Shown here piece by piece: positions 15,839 through 23,725 of a stretch of DNA of 52,656 bases (positions are counted from its first letter, which is position 1; the number at the start of each line of letters is the position of its first letter). Origin of the DNA: Acidobacteriota bacterium. Its GTDB lineage: Bacteria; Acidobacteriota; Blastocatellia; UBA7656. Location of the stretch: assembly GCA_038040445.1 (NCBI GenBank), contig JBBPIG010000026.1, positions 1 through 52,656 on the forward strand, written 5' to 3'. A program made the position numbers and the translations under genes. The notes under the pieces were generated by a model. It was not told the origin of the DNA. It saw nothing but the letters and a program-made list of their open reading frames with translations, and did not search any database.

Positions 15839-16618
15839 TCATTTCCTCGCGAGCCCATGAGGGTTGCGCACCAGCCGCTCAAGCTCGCTGGAGACGTGTT
15901 CGAACAGAGTCCGCCCGATCTCGGCCGAGGAGCCAGCGGTCTGTGCAAGAACCCCGCGGTCAGAGATCTGTTCCGGGTCGATTGGGTGCAAGTAGACGCC
16001 CGCGAGGGGAGGCCGCGAGTGCTGAGGTCGCTCTGCGCGCACGACCTCCGGTCGGAGATAGAGCATCAGCGAGGTCTCGCACAGACCGGCATGCTCCGCG
16101 TGCCAGCCAGGAAAGGCCCCACTGAAGAGCTTCGCTACAAAGTCTTGAGTGACGACACTCCACCAGCTCAACGAAATGACCTCTACTCCGTCGAGCCGAC
16201 CTGACTCGCGGCACACCTCCATCGACTCAAAGAGGAACGGCTCATTCTCGTAGTGCCCGTTGACGACGACGAGAGATCGGGCACCACAGCGAACGTAGGC
16301 TGTAAGAACGTCGGTGAAGTACTCGATCAGCGTCGTCCCGCGCACGGCGATAGTGCCCGGGAACGACGGGCCGCCGCCGCTTTGGGGAAGCGAACGCGCT
16401 CCATAGGTAATTGTTGGGGCTAGGTAGCCGCCGAGCCGCTCCGCAATCTCGCTTGCCAGCGCGTTGGCTATGTCAATGTCCACGGTCAGCGGCAGGTGTG
16501 GCCCGTGCTGCTCGATTGCTCCGACTGGAAGAATCAATCGCTCCTCCCGCAATCCTTCCTCCACCTCGGAGGACACCAAGTCCCCATATCTGCGTAATTG
16601 CTGTCCAGTATGGTTCAT
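15839..16618 (-). CDS. Creatininase-family amidohydrolase
   Basis: This 259-residue protein keeps all metal ligands of creatininase, each two residues later than in the Pseudomonas enzyme: Glu36 and His38 in GAIEQHGPHLP, Asp47, His122 and Glu124 in NGHYEN. The later ETSLML segment also fits. The family hydrolyses cyclic or linear amides with two metal ions; members include creatininase, the formamidopyrimidine hydrolase of flavin and F420 synthesis, and mycofactocin protease MftE. Its ATG overlaps the stop of the flavoprotein gene by four bases, so the two are coupled. In a pyrimidine pathway a ring-opening or deformylating step is plausible; peptide cleavage is an alternative. Confidence 0.85.
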   Translation of the reverse strand: MNHTGQQLRRYGDLVSSEVEEGLREERLILPVGAIEQHGPHLPLTVDIDIANALASEIAERLGGYLAPTITYGARSLPQSGGGPSFPGTIAVRGTTLIEYFTDVLTAYVRCGARSLVVVNGHYENEPFLFESMEVCRESGRLDGVEVISLSWWSVVTQDFVAKLFSGAFPGWHAEHAGLCETSLMLYLRPEVVRAERPQHSRPPLAGVYLHPIDPEQISDRGVLAQTAGSSAEIGRTLFEHVSSELERLVRNPHGLARK

Positions 16619-17562
16619 GCAGAGGCTCCTGGGAGGGCGGCACCGATCAGTTGTTGGGTCGTGACCCCCTCCTTCTTACACCATGCCGAAAGGTCACCGG
16701 TTATCTCGGACAGCAGCTCTATCCCCGATGTCATCAGCATCGTATAGAGTTGCACCGCGTTGGCCCCGACCTCAAGGTATTCCAGCACATCGGACGCGCT
16801 GCCCACCCCACCAATCCCGAAGATCGGGCATGTAATCCCGGCTTGGCGGAGTTCATAAATGGAGTGAAGGACGATCGGCTTGATCGCCGGCCCAGAGTAG
16901 GCGACGGGCCCGCCGAAGGCTAGGCGTCGATGCTCGAAGTCGACGAGAACCGAAGGCAGCGCATCGCTCAAGCTGATTGCGTGCGATCCCTCGCCAATGC
17001 TCGCCTTGACGTTCTCGAGTAGACCCGAAACGGCAGCCAACTTGACCGAAAATGGGACGTCAACCGCTTTACGCACGGCGGCAGCATAGCGGCCGACAAG
17101 CCTCCAATCTGCCACCTGCTGGCTCGCACCGTTCGGGCAGGAGACGCCGATTTCCAGGGCGCGTGATCCTGCCTCCACGATGCGTAGTGCCAGATTGCCA
17201 AGTTGCTCAGGCGAGTGGGCATAGATGCTTGTGATAACCGGGGCGTCCTGTTCGGCGAGCACGGCCAGGGTGCGCAGCCATTGCTCAAGTTTTACCCGTG
17301 AGTAGGTCGTTGAGTTGAACACGCCAGCCGGACCCTTCTTGACGCGTTCAATAATATTCTCTTTATCACCGACGTAGATGGTCTTGGTCACCACTCCACC
17401 CGCGCCAGCATTCAGTGCACGCTGGATCTGTGGAAGCGAATCCGAAACCGGACCCGAGGCTACCAATACCGGATTGGCGAGCTTGAGACCCAAGATCGCC
17501 GTAGTCAGCCTTTCGTCTGCTCTAATCAGAGTCGCCATCGTGCGACGCTCGCGCCAACCCAT
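16615..17562 (-). CDS. Dihydroorotate dehydrogenase-like flavoprotein
   Basis: This protein of about 315 residues is an FMN TIM barrel of the PyrD/PreA type: LGLKLANPVLVASGP at the start, GAGGVVTKTI, EIGVSCPNG, and the phosphate-binding CPIFGIGGVGSASDVLEYLEVGANAVQLYT. The usual active-site segment with the GLQNPG motif is replaced by GVFNSTTYSRV, so it is not a normal housekeeping PyrD. Reduction or oxidation of a pyrimidine-like ring is likely. ATG 17562 has AAGGGG upstream; ATG 17538 is the alternative. It overlaps the creatininase-like gene by four bases and follows the B12-type radical SAM gene by 65. A genuine pyrD may lie outside the window. Confidence 0.8.
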   Translation of the reverse strand: MGWRERRTMATLIRADERLTTAILGLKLANPVLVASGPVSDSLPQIQRALNAGAGGVVTKTIYVGDKENIIERVKKGPAGVFNSTTYSRVKLEQWLRTLAVLAEQDAPVITSIYAHSPEQLGNLALRIVEAGSRALEIGVSCPNGASQQVADWRLVGRYAAAVRKAVDVPFSVKLAAVSGLLENVKASIGEGSHAISLSDALPSVLVDFEHRRLAFGGPVAYSGPAIKPIVLHSIYELRQAGITCPIFGIGGVGSASDVLEYLEVGANAVQLYTMLMTSGIELLSEITGDLSAWCKKEGVTTQQLIGAALPGASA

Positions 17563-17627
17563 CCGCCTAACCCCTTGGCCAACAGAACGCAACTGAGCGT
17601 CAGGGCGATAAAGAAATGCCAATCTGA

Positions 17628-19691
17628 TCAGCCGCCTAGAGATTTACAATGAACAACACCCAATCGAGCAGCCTCCTCAAGCTGATCAACGAGCGAAAAC
17701 AGATCCCCCTCTCGCCCGCTAGCATTGTGATCCATCGCCCAGGTTTGCACAATGTCACCCGCTTTCTTTGATGATATCTGTAGTTGACGTACCGCGTGAA
17801 ACGTGAATGCGTCTGCTTTCAACAGTTGAACTCGTCCCGGCGCAACGCGTTTCCAGAGTAGATACATCGGCCCAGGCTCCGGCTCCGGAAGCGGATCGGG
17901 AGGCTTCGTCGACAACAGGGACTCTATATCTAGCGGTATTTCGAGCTTGCCCACGATGTCACCCAGAACCAGATTTGTCGATAATTCGATTTTGGGCCAA
18001 CCTTCTGACGGGAGACCCGTTCTGTAGTTGGCCATCGTCGTCGCTATGACGGGCTGTTCCTGGCCTGCGATCTCATGGTTGAGACGAATCACCTGGAGAA
18101 CAGAGAGCAGAGCCGGCGGAAATTCATGAATCAACCGCATTTCATCCATCAGGAAATCGGCGAAGAGTACCGGCGTGCCAAAGCACCGCCTATAAGATGC
18201 TGCGTTCCGGGCATCATTAAACTTGGAGATCCACTCGACCCACCGACGGTAGAGCGCGAACATCCCGCCTGAAGACTTAGCGAGCCACAGAGCTGGGAGC
18301 AGGGCTGCAGACACCAGCGTGGGAAATTCCTCGAGGCCGTCGATCAGCTCCTCTTTGATCTCCTCGCTATGGCGGCGGGGCCGATGGTAGGCCCCGAAGA
18401 CAACAGGATCGCTAGCAACCAATTTCCGATTCGCGGCGCCGAGCTCGGGCCCTAGAGGAAGATCCAAGAAGTGGCCAGTACAGATCCTGTCCCCCAACGT
18501 GCCAGCGATGGAGGAATCTTCAAAAGGGGTGAACTGGAAGAAGTGGACTGGAGCGCATCCAATTTCTAAAGCTCTAGCGTACGCGTCGAAAGTCTCGGAG
18601 AGGCTTTGCTCATCCTCACTAGGGAATCCGCCGATAAAGCCTACGTTCGCAGCTATCCCAGCCTCCAAGCAAGACCGTAAGATTTCGAATGAATGAGCTA
18701 CGTCGATCTTCTTCCTAATCTCAGCGAGGATGCGGGGCGAACCGCTCTCGAGGCCGAAGTAGATGGCACTGCAGCCTGCTGTAGCCATGAGTTTGAGAAG
18801 CTCAGCGTCGACAGTGTCAGTCCGTGAGCTGCAGGTCCATTTAATTGGTGCCCCGGCTCTGATCAACACCTGGCACACTTCCTGGACCCATGTTTTGCTC
18901 GTTGTGAAAAGGTCGTGCGTGAAGTGCATTCGCCGGGGCCCGTAGAGCCGGAGGACGTACAGCAACTCTTCGATGATCCTCGCACCAGACTTGACGCGAT
19001 ACGCTCGCTTCCAGAAAGGGGCGGTCGAACAGAAGGTGCATTGAAACGGGCAGCCGCGCCCGACCTCGAAGAAAATCTCCTCCTCCGGATCCGGCTCGTA
19101 GAGGTCGTACGCTGGATAAGGCAGCGTGTCGAGCTCCTTGATCAACGGTCTTTCTCCGGCAAAGAAGGGAGCGCCGCTCGGCTGTCGGTACCACACGCCA
19201 GGGGCGGAATTGAACCCGTCTGCCATCAAGCTGCGGATCAAATCCGCAAAGGACGTTTCTCCTTCTCCGCTGACAATGTAATCGATACACGGCCAGGACG
19301 TGAGGGTGGCGGCGGCAACAGCCGACGCGTGCGGGCCACCAAGAACAATGACGCAGTCCGGCTTGATCTCTTTGATCTCCCGGCAGATCTGGAGAACGTG
19401 ATGATAGGACTCGTTCTCAGTCATGAACCCTACTATGTCCGGGTCCGAGGAGCAGATCTCCGTTGCGGCTGAGCGATAGAAGCTGGGTCCCAGGGGGATG
19501 GTTCCGTCGACGATGCGCCGGTTCAGATCATAGAGTGACGGTTCGATTTGCAGCGATGAACGCATCGATGAGATCAGCGAAAGCAGTCCGATAGGAATGA
19601 AAGTGAGCATCGAGGAGGAAGCGACCTGGAAGTCGTTCTGCAAGACTGCCGGATGGCGCACGTGTGGGCTGGTTGCAAGTGTTATCCTCAT
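17628..19691 (-). CDS. B12-binding-domain radical SAM enzyme
   Basis: This protein of about 687 residues starts at ATG 19691 after GAGGAG. Residues 1-150 have the cobalamin-binding Rossmann layout (DPDIVGFMTEN, VIVLGGPHAS), but the DxHxxG cobalt-ligand motif is missing. The radical SAM core follows with CxxxCxxC at Cys214, 218 and 221 (GRGCPFQCTFCS), then YFGLESGSPRIL and VGFIGGFPSE. After the core come some 300 further residues; the last 80 (MYLLWKRVAPGRVQLL, LEEAARLGVV) look like a small separate domain, possibly PqqD-like. Such enzymes do methylations or ring rearrangements on unactivated carbons. It lies 28 bases after the SPASM gene and is surely co-transcribed with it. Confidence 0.88.
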   Translation of the reverse strand: MRITLATSPHVRHPAVLQNDFQVASSSMLTFIPIGLLSLISSMRSSLQIEPSLYDLNRRIVDGTIPLGPSFYRSAATEICSSDPDIVGFMTENESYHHVLQICREIKEIKPDCVIVLGGPHASAVAAATLTSWPCIDYIVSGEGETSFADLIRSLMADGFNSAPGVWYRQPSGAPFFAGERPLIKELDTLPYPAYDLYEPDPEEEIFFEVGRGCPFQCTFCSTAPFWKRAYRVKSGARIIEELLYVLRLYGPRRMHFTHDLFTTSKTWVQEVCQVLIRAGAPIKWTCSSRTDTVDAELLKLMATAGCSAIYFGLESGSPRILAEIRKKIDVAHSFEILRSCLEAGIAANVGFIGGFPSEDEQSLSETFDAYARALEIGCAPVHFFQFTPFEDSSIAGTLGDRICTGHFLDLPLGPELGAANRKLVASDPVVFGAYHRPRRHSEEIKEELIDGLEEFPTLVSAALLPALWLAKSSGGMFALYRRWVEWISKFNDARNAASYRRCFGTPVLFADFLMDEMRLIHEFPPALLSVLQVIRLNHEIAGQEQPVIATTMANYRTGLPSEGWPKIELSTNLVLGDIVGKLEIPLDIESLLSTKPPDPLPEPEPGPMYLLWKRVAPGRVQLLKADAFTFHAVRQLQISSKKAGDIVQTWAMDHNASGREGDLFSLVDQLEEAARLGVVHCKSLGG

Positions 19692-19719
19692 GACGAAGAC
19701 TCCTCTCTCTGCCGCGAGC

Positions 19720-20988
19720 TCAGAGCGATCCGCGCTGGAGCCGTCGCGGCTCGACAGGCCGCTCACATTCTCCCAGTTGAGATGCTCGCAGCATCGCCGT
19801 ACGGACTATGGTGCTCTGAATCTGGAAGTCAGAGGCCCCGCAAGCAAAGTACTCGCGGTGGCGAGCGTAAGAGAGCGCCGGGCACCTCGAGGCGCAGTAG
19901 TATTCCGGATTGTTAATTACGCAACCTTCGCAAGTCGACGTGAAGTTGTCCCAGCAGTAGCGACGTATCTCCCATTCGGAGCGCCACATGGAAGAGAACG
20001 ATCTCCCTTTGAGGCTCCCCGGTGAGAGAATGCTTACCGCAGCACAAGAGGTACAGGGGTAAACGGTTCCGTCAGAGGCAATATAGCAAAGGTACCTGCC
20101 GCTCGGGCAGCGGCGAGTTAGGTAACCGAGTGTCTCGCCATAGTCGAATATAGTGCCTACGCAGAGGCCGCTCATACGGTGATATTCCCGCTCCCACTCT
20201 TTCTCTTTGAGCCAGAATTCAGCCGCTTTCTGGACGTCCGACGGCGTGTTCTCTAGTTCAAGGTGTTGCTCCCCCCGCCCAAGCGGGCTGAATGGGACAC
20301 TTCGCACCGAAACACCGTTCTGCTGCGCCCAATCGAGCAATTCGCCCAACCGATCAATGTTTCGCTTGTGTGTGTTGGTCATGACGTTGGTCATGAAGCC
20401 CATTTGCTGGCTTCGGAGCACCGCACGGGCGGCGACATTGAAGTCGCTGGCAGGGTCCCGGGGGTTCATGATGTGAAGATTGTCGAGGCTGACGCTGATG
20501 ATGACACCGTCCCGCGGCAAACGATCGAGGAGCGCATCGGAGAGGAACATGCCATTTGTGGCGATCCCCACGAGCAGGCCCTGACTGCGTGCAAACTGCA
20601 CGAACTCCGCAAAGTCGGGGTGCAACGTCGGTTCGCCGCCAGTGAAGGTGACCGCCCATACGCCCATTTCCGCCATCTCTTCTAGCAGATGGAGGATCTC
20701 CGACGTAGCCAGCTCCCCTTCTCGCGGGGGGCCTGCGTCGATATAGCAATGCGGACAGTTTAAGTTGCACTTCCGCGTTATCTCAAACCATACGAGCAGC
20801 GGCGTATCAAGGTGAAAGCCTGGTCTTACAACCAGCTCCTCAAGCAGGTATGGTTGGAGCTCGTCCAAAGAGGCACCACGCTCCAACGCGGGTCCAGCGG
20901 CCTGGGTCAACAGATGTATCTGGCCCTCTGGAAAACCAGCGATATAACCGAAGTATTCGCGATTGAATCTGACAGTCTGCGGCTGCAT
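19720..20988 (-). CDS. Radical SAM enzyme with SPASM domain
   Basis: This 422-residue protein has the radical SAM motif CNLNCPHC (Cys74, 78, 81), the FTGGEPTLHPDF loop, and a Cys-rich C-terminal SPASM region for auxiliary clusters (RRCPSGRYLCY, YPCTSCA, TCEGCVIN, YYCASRCP). SPASM enzymes such as PqqE and MftC usually act on peptides, others on carbohydrates or cofactors. The first 60 residues may form a small substrate-binding domain. GAGGA lies six bases before ATG 20988. It is the first gene of the tight run leading to the N-glycosidase-like gene. No precursor peptide was found next to it, which leaves a small-molecule substrate as likely as a peptide. Confidence 0.9.
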   Translation of the reverse strand: MQPQTVRFNREYFGYIAGFPEGQIHLLTQAAGPALERGASLDELQPYLLEELVVRPGFHLDTPLLVWFEITRKCNLNCPHCYIDAGPPREGELATSEILHLLEEMAEMGVWAVTFTGGEPTLHPDFAEFVQFARSQGLLVGIATNGMFLSDALLDRLPRDGVIISVSLDNLHIMNPRDPASDFNVAARAVLRSQQMGFMTNVMTNTHKRNIDRLGELLDWAQQNGVSVRSVPFSPLGRGEQHLELENTPSDVQKAAEFWLKEKEWEREYHRMSGLCVGTIFDYGETLGYLTRRCPSGRYLCYIASDGTVYPCTSCAAVSILSPGSLKGRSFSSMWRSEWEIRRYCWDNFTSTCEGCVINNPEYYCASRCPALSYARHREYFACGASDFQIQSTIVRTAMLRASQLGECERPVEPRRLQRGSL

Positions 20989-21256
20989 TACGATCCTCGA
21001 TTCAATAGGACCTCAATAACATGCCGAAAGAGATGGTCCTTGCCTTCGCCTGCTATCGCAGGTGTTTCGAACCTGCCACCTGGCCACCTCACGTGCCGCG
21101 ACCACTTGACGCAACTATGGTAGCCAACTGCTTTTAGAGCGCAACGGCGCCGCTAGACAGACAGCAGATCTTGAAGCATTCGACCCGGCTCGCCGCCGTA
21201 TCCGACACAGGCGGCGTTTCCGCATTCGTACGTCAATTTACGTCCACTTGAGGCAA

Positions 21257-21715
21257 TTACTGCGCGACGCCAACTTGAGCGGAGACCGTCGCGATTCTGT
21301 CTGCCAGCACCTTGATTGCTTGAGGATTCCTTTGGGCAGCAGTTGGTCTTGGAGTACCGACCGACGCGCAATGCAGATGAACGACTTTCCAATCACCGTT
21401 TTCCTTCTTCCAGATAGTGCTCTGGCGCAAGACGGTAACCACCTGCGATTGCGTTATCTCCAAGAGTTGCATCAGGACCGCTGTCTCGTCCATTACCTGG
21501 ACATCGCTTTTCAGCACGTCCACTTTACGCTTTTCCTTGAGGAGTTTCTTGAAGTTCGCTTCATAGGCCGCACGTCCTTTGAAGGGTTCAGTGGAGCCGA
21601 TCGTGTAGATGCTGGCGTCTTCAGCGAAGTTTTCGAAATAGTCGGTTCCCTTCTCGTAGGTTGAGTTAAATCGTTCGATTCGTTTTTCGAGTCCTGGATC
21701 CTTTCGGGTTGCCAT
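21257..21715 (-). CDS. SnoaL/NTF2-like (DUF4440-type) protein
   Basis: This 152-residue protein has the cone-shaped NTF2-like fold: an N-terminal helix (LEKRIERFNSTYEKG), a FAEDASIYTIGSTEPFKGRAAYEANF segment and a C-terminal sheet ending STIWKKENGDWKVVHLHCA. The family includes small isomerases and cyclases and also non-enzymatic binding proteins. AGGAGG precedes ATG 21715. A strong promoter lies 100 bases upstream. It is transcribed towards the radical SAM genes, 268 bases ahead of the SPASM gene, so it may or may not belong to that operon. Confidence 0.8.
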   Translation of the reverse strand: MATRKDPGLEKRIERFNSTYEKGTDYFENFAEDASIYTIGSTEPFKGRAAYEANFKKLLKEKRKVDVLKSDVQVMDETAVLMQLLEITQSQVVTVLRQSTIWKKENGDWKVVHLHCASVGTPRPTAAQRNPQAIKVLADRIATVSAQVGVAQ

Positions 21716-21820
21716 AATCTTGCCTCCTGGTTTACGCCAATCTGGTTGTTGAGAGGATTCGTTGACGCGAGGCTTACGCAGCGTGAGTCACACGTAAACG
21801 ATGGGTTTCGGAACGTCCAT

Positions 21821-21849
21821 AACATACTCCGATCGCGCAAGAGTGTCAA
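21821..21849 (-). promoter_or_regulatory. Sigma-70-type promoter of the SnoaL-like gene
   Basis: On the minus strand a perfect TTGACA -35 box (21844-21849) is followed after 17 bases by a TATGTT -10 box (21821-21826). Transcription would start near 21814, about 100 bases before the SnoaL-like start, and could continue into the radical SAM genes. Confidence 0.6.
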
Positions 21850-22375
21850 CAACAATCGGTTCTTTTTACTACATAGTCTAAACCGTTGGTATATTGCTGA
21901 GGCGATGTATTCTCATCGTCCGGCGAACCGACCCTTCAAGGCTACTATTTATCGGTGTCATTGTAACCTCGATAGAAAACCTTACCCTTCCCTCCAAGAA
22001 TGCACAATTCTGAGGGCTTGCAACCGGAGCGATCGCAATTAGCTCAATCAATCAGAACCTCGAAAATGCATACTTTTCTACCTTCAGAAATTAAGGAAAG
22101 CATCAGCCGGAGAGAGGCGCAATAGTACTCAAGGCGCGGCGGCCGGAACATTGGATTCAAGTGGGTCGTGCGAAGAGGCGCCGCTCAGTCGCTTTATGGA
22201 GGTAATTTCACTTTTATGCTGCGCGGATTTCACACACTATGGTGGACCTCATACGCCAGCGCTCCCAATTCTCTATTGCGCTCTGCTTCGGGGGAGGGGC
22301 CGGCGTGCGGCTCGGGCCGGCCTGAAGTGAAAAGCGGCGCGGCTGGTCGTCGAGCGCTCAATACGAGAGCCCGAC
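21850..22375. other. Gene-free gap between SnoaL-like and ThyA-like genes
   Basis: No supported coding region is seen in either strand. The stretch is relatively AT-rich in its first half. Short open frames here lack ribosome binding sites and protein-like composition. The gap would have to be read through if the ThyA-like gene shared a transcript with the downstream genes, and the promoter at 21821 suggests it does not. Confidence 0.5.
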
Positions 22376-23401
22376 TTAGAAAGCTGTGCTCTTGGACGCT
22401 GCCTGCCAGTGCCGTCGCATCATCATTTGCAAAGGCACCGGCAATCTTTCCAGAGCAGCGTTGTTTTGGTCTTCGGTGAGGCTGTGGAGCCAATGTCCGA
22501 GGACGACGAGCTTCGAATGGCGAGCGAACTCCGATCCGCCCTCACCGGCTTGCAGCATATCGAGAAGCGAGCGGACGTCACGCGCGCGCCCCACGGAACG
22601 AGCGCGTTCTTCGAATTCCAGAACCTCCGCAAGCTCAAGCTCGCTCCCGTCTGCGCGGCCGAACTCAATTGAGCGCAAGGGGTTGCCGAGCACCCGCTCC
22701 GCGAACTCACGTTCCTTTTGGTAGATGTGAAACGTGCCACAGATGTGCCGGTAGGTACCCACAGCCGCGCCGACCCGCGCAGCCATGACGCACTGCAACA
22801 TCATAAAAAGAAATGCGTCATACGGAAGGATTAGCAGGGCGTGTTGCGCACGCATGTAGGTGATAGAATGGAGGCGTCCATCGCGGAGGAAGTACTGGAG
22901 TCCTATACAACAGGGGTACTCACGCGAGCGTTGAACGTTATCGCCGGCATCGCAGATAGCTGCGAAAGTTCGTCGGCTCGAGGTGTCCACTCGCAACCGT
23001 TCGACGATGGCGTCGATCTGGTCGATCTCATCACGATATCGGAAGAGGCGCTTCCCGAAAGCGCCCGACAAACTGATTCCGTCATCGGAGAAATTCCGTG
23101 CCTCTGGGTGATAGGACTGAAGGCGTTCAAGGTCGTTGGAGCCAGCTAGAGTCCACAAGAATGAGCCGACGCAATACGGCAGCCGCAGCGGACGCGCGTC
23201 CGAATCAACAAGGCAGGCAAAAGGGTTCGTAACTTCGAACGAATAGCCAATCATTTCGATTGAAGGCCGGTCGGCGCACCCGAACCCTGATGCCGGAGAA
23301 GTCGGCTCCCGCACCGACGGCACGGGATGTCCGTCCTGAAGGAGATCCAGGAGGCCATGTCGATACGCGGCAGCCAAGTCCGGATGTGAATTCATTGCCA
23401 T
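22376..23401 (-). CDS. Thymidylate synthase-like pyrimidine C5-modifying enzyme
   Basis: This 341-residue protein is a diverged ThyA homologue. The catalytic Cys aligns with Cys164 in YPCCIGLQYF. Phosphate-binding Arg residues are in SSRRTFAAI and YMRAQ (Arg184), and the sugar-binding His-Tyr is in GTFHIYQKE (His225, Tyr227). The Asn that selects uracil in ThyA (Asn177 in E. coli) is Asp195 here (LPYDAFLF). Asn-to-Asp at this site turns L. casei ThyA towards dCMP and is the natural state in T4 dCMP hydroxymethylase, so a cytosine nucleotide is predicted. The catalytic Glu58 position appears to be Ser (GSFLW). It probably adds a one-carbon unit at C5 for the cluster's product. Confidence 0.82.
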   Translation of the reverse strand: MAMNSHPDLAAAYRHGLLDLLQDGHPVPSVREPTSPASGFGCADRPSIEMIGYSFEVTNPFACLVDSDARPLRLPYCVGSFLWTLAGSNDLERLQSYHPEARNFSDDGISLSGAFGKRLFRYRDEIDQIDAIVERLRVDTSSRRTFAAICDAGDNVQRSREYPCCIGLQYFLRDGRLHSITYMRAQHALLILPYDAFLFMMLQCVMAARVGAAVGTYRHICGTFHIYQKEREFAERVLGNPLRSIEFGRADGSELELAEVLEFEERARSVGRARDVRSLLDMLQAGEGGSEFARHSKLVVLGHWLHSLTEDQNNAALERLPVPLQMMMRRHWQAASKSTAF

Positions 23402-23725
23402 GGAGCCTCTTTTGATCTACCCGCAATTGAGCGGCCAGGGGCGGGCCTTGCTAGAAAACTGCAGCCACTTGACGGCTTCGCCCGTGCGGCTTAACGGCGG
23501 CGGCATCATAGCACGATCTATAAGGCTGCGAAAGTAGGCAGCGTTTCGTTTCAATTCAAATAGAATCTCAGTTTCGAAAACGCTCTGTGCGCTCTCTGCT
23601 CAGTTCCGATAGGCAGAGACGGTCATGGCCAGACATCCTGAGGATCGCAGAACAGGTTTGACAGGGTCTCTTAGCGACCTGAGTCACGGCGAATGCATTC
23701 CTGCCAGCTTCGAGGGTTTGGATAG
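23402..23725. other. Gene-free gap upstream of the ThyA-like gene
   Basis: This gap of 324 bases separates the AI-2E transporter stop from the ThyA-like start, both on the minus strand. It should hold the promoter of the ThyA-like gene. I see no coding region, RNA gene or strong repeat in it. Confidence 0.5.

Noticed and set aside
15839-20988. Mycofactocin cluster
   Set aside because: A creatininase-like gene and a SPASM radical SAM gene recall MftE and MftC, but the MftA peptide, MftB and MftD-type genes are missing, and ThyA-like and deoxyribosyltransferase-like genes do not fit.
22168-22479. Plus-strand open frame beside the ThyA-like gene
   Set aside because: It overlaps the ThyA-like C-terminus in antisense and has low-complexity Arg/Ala composition.
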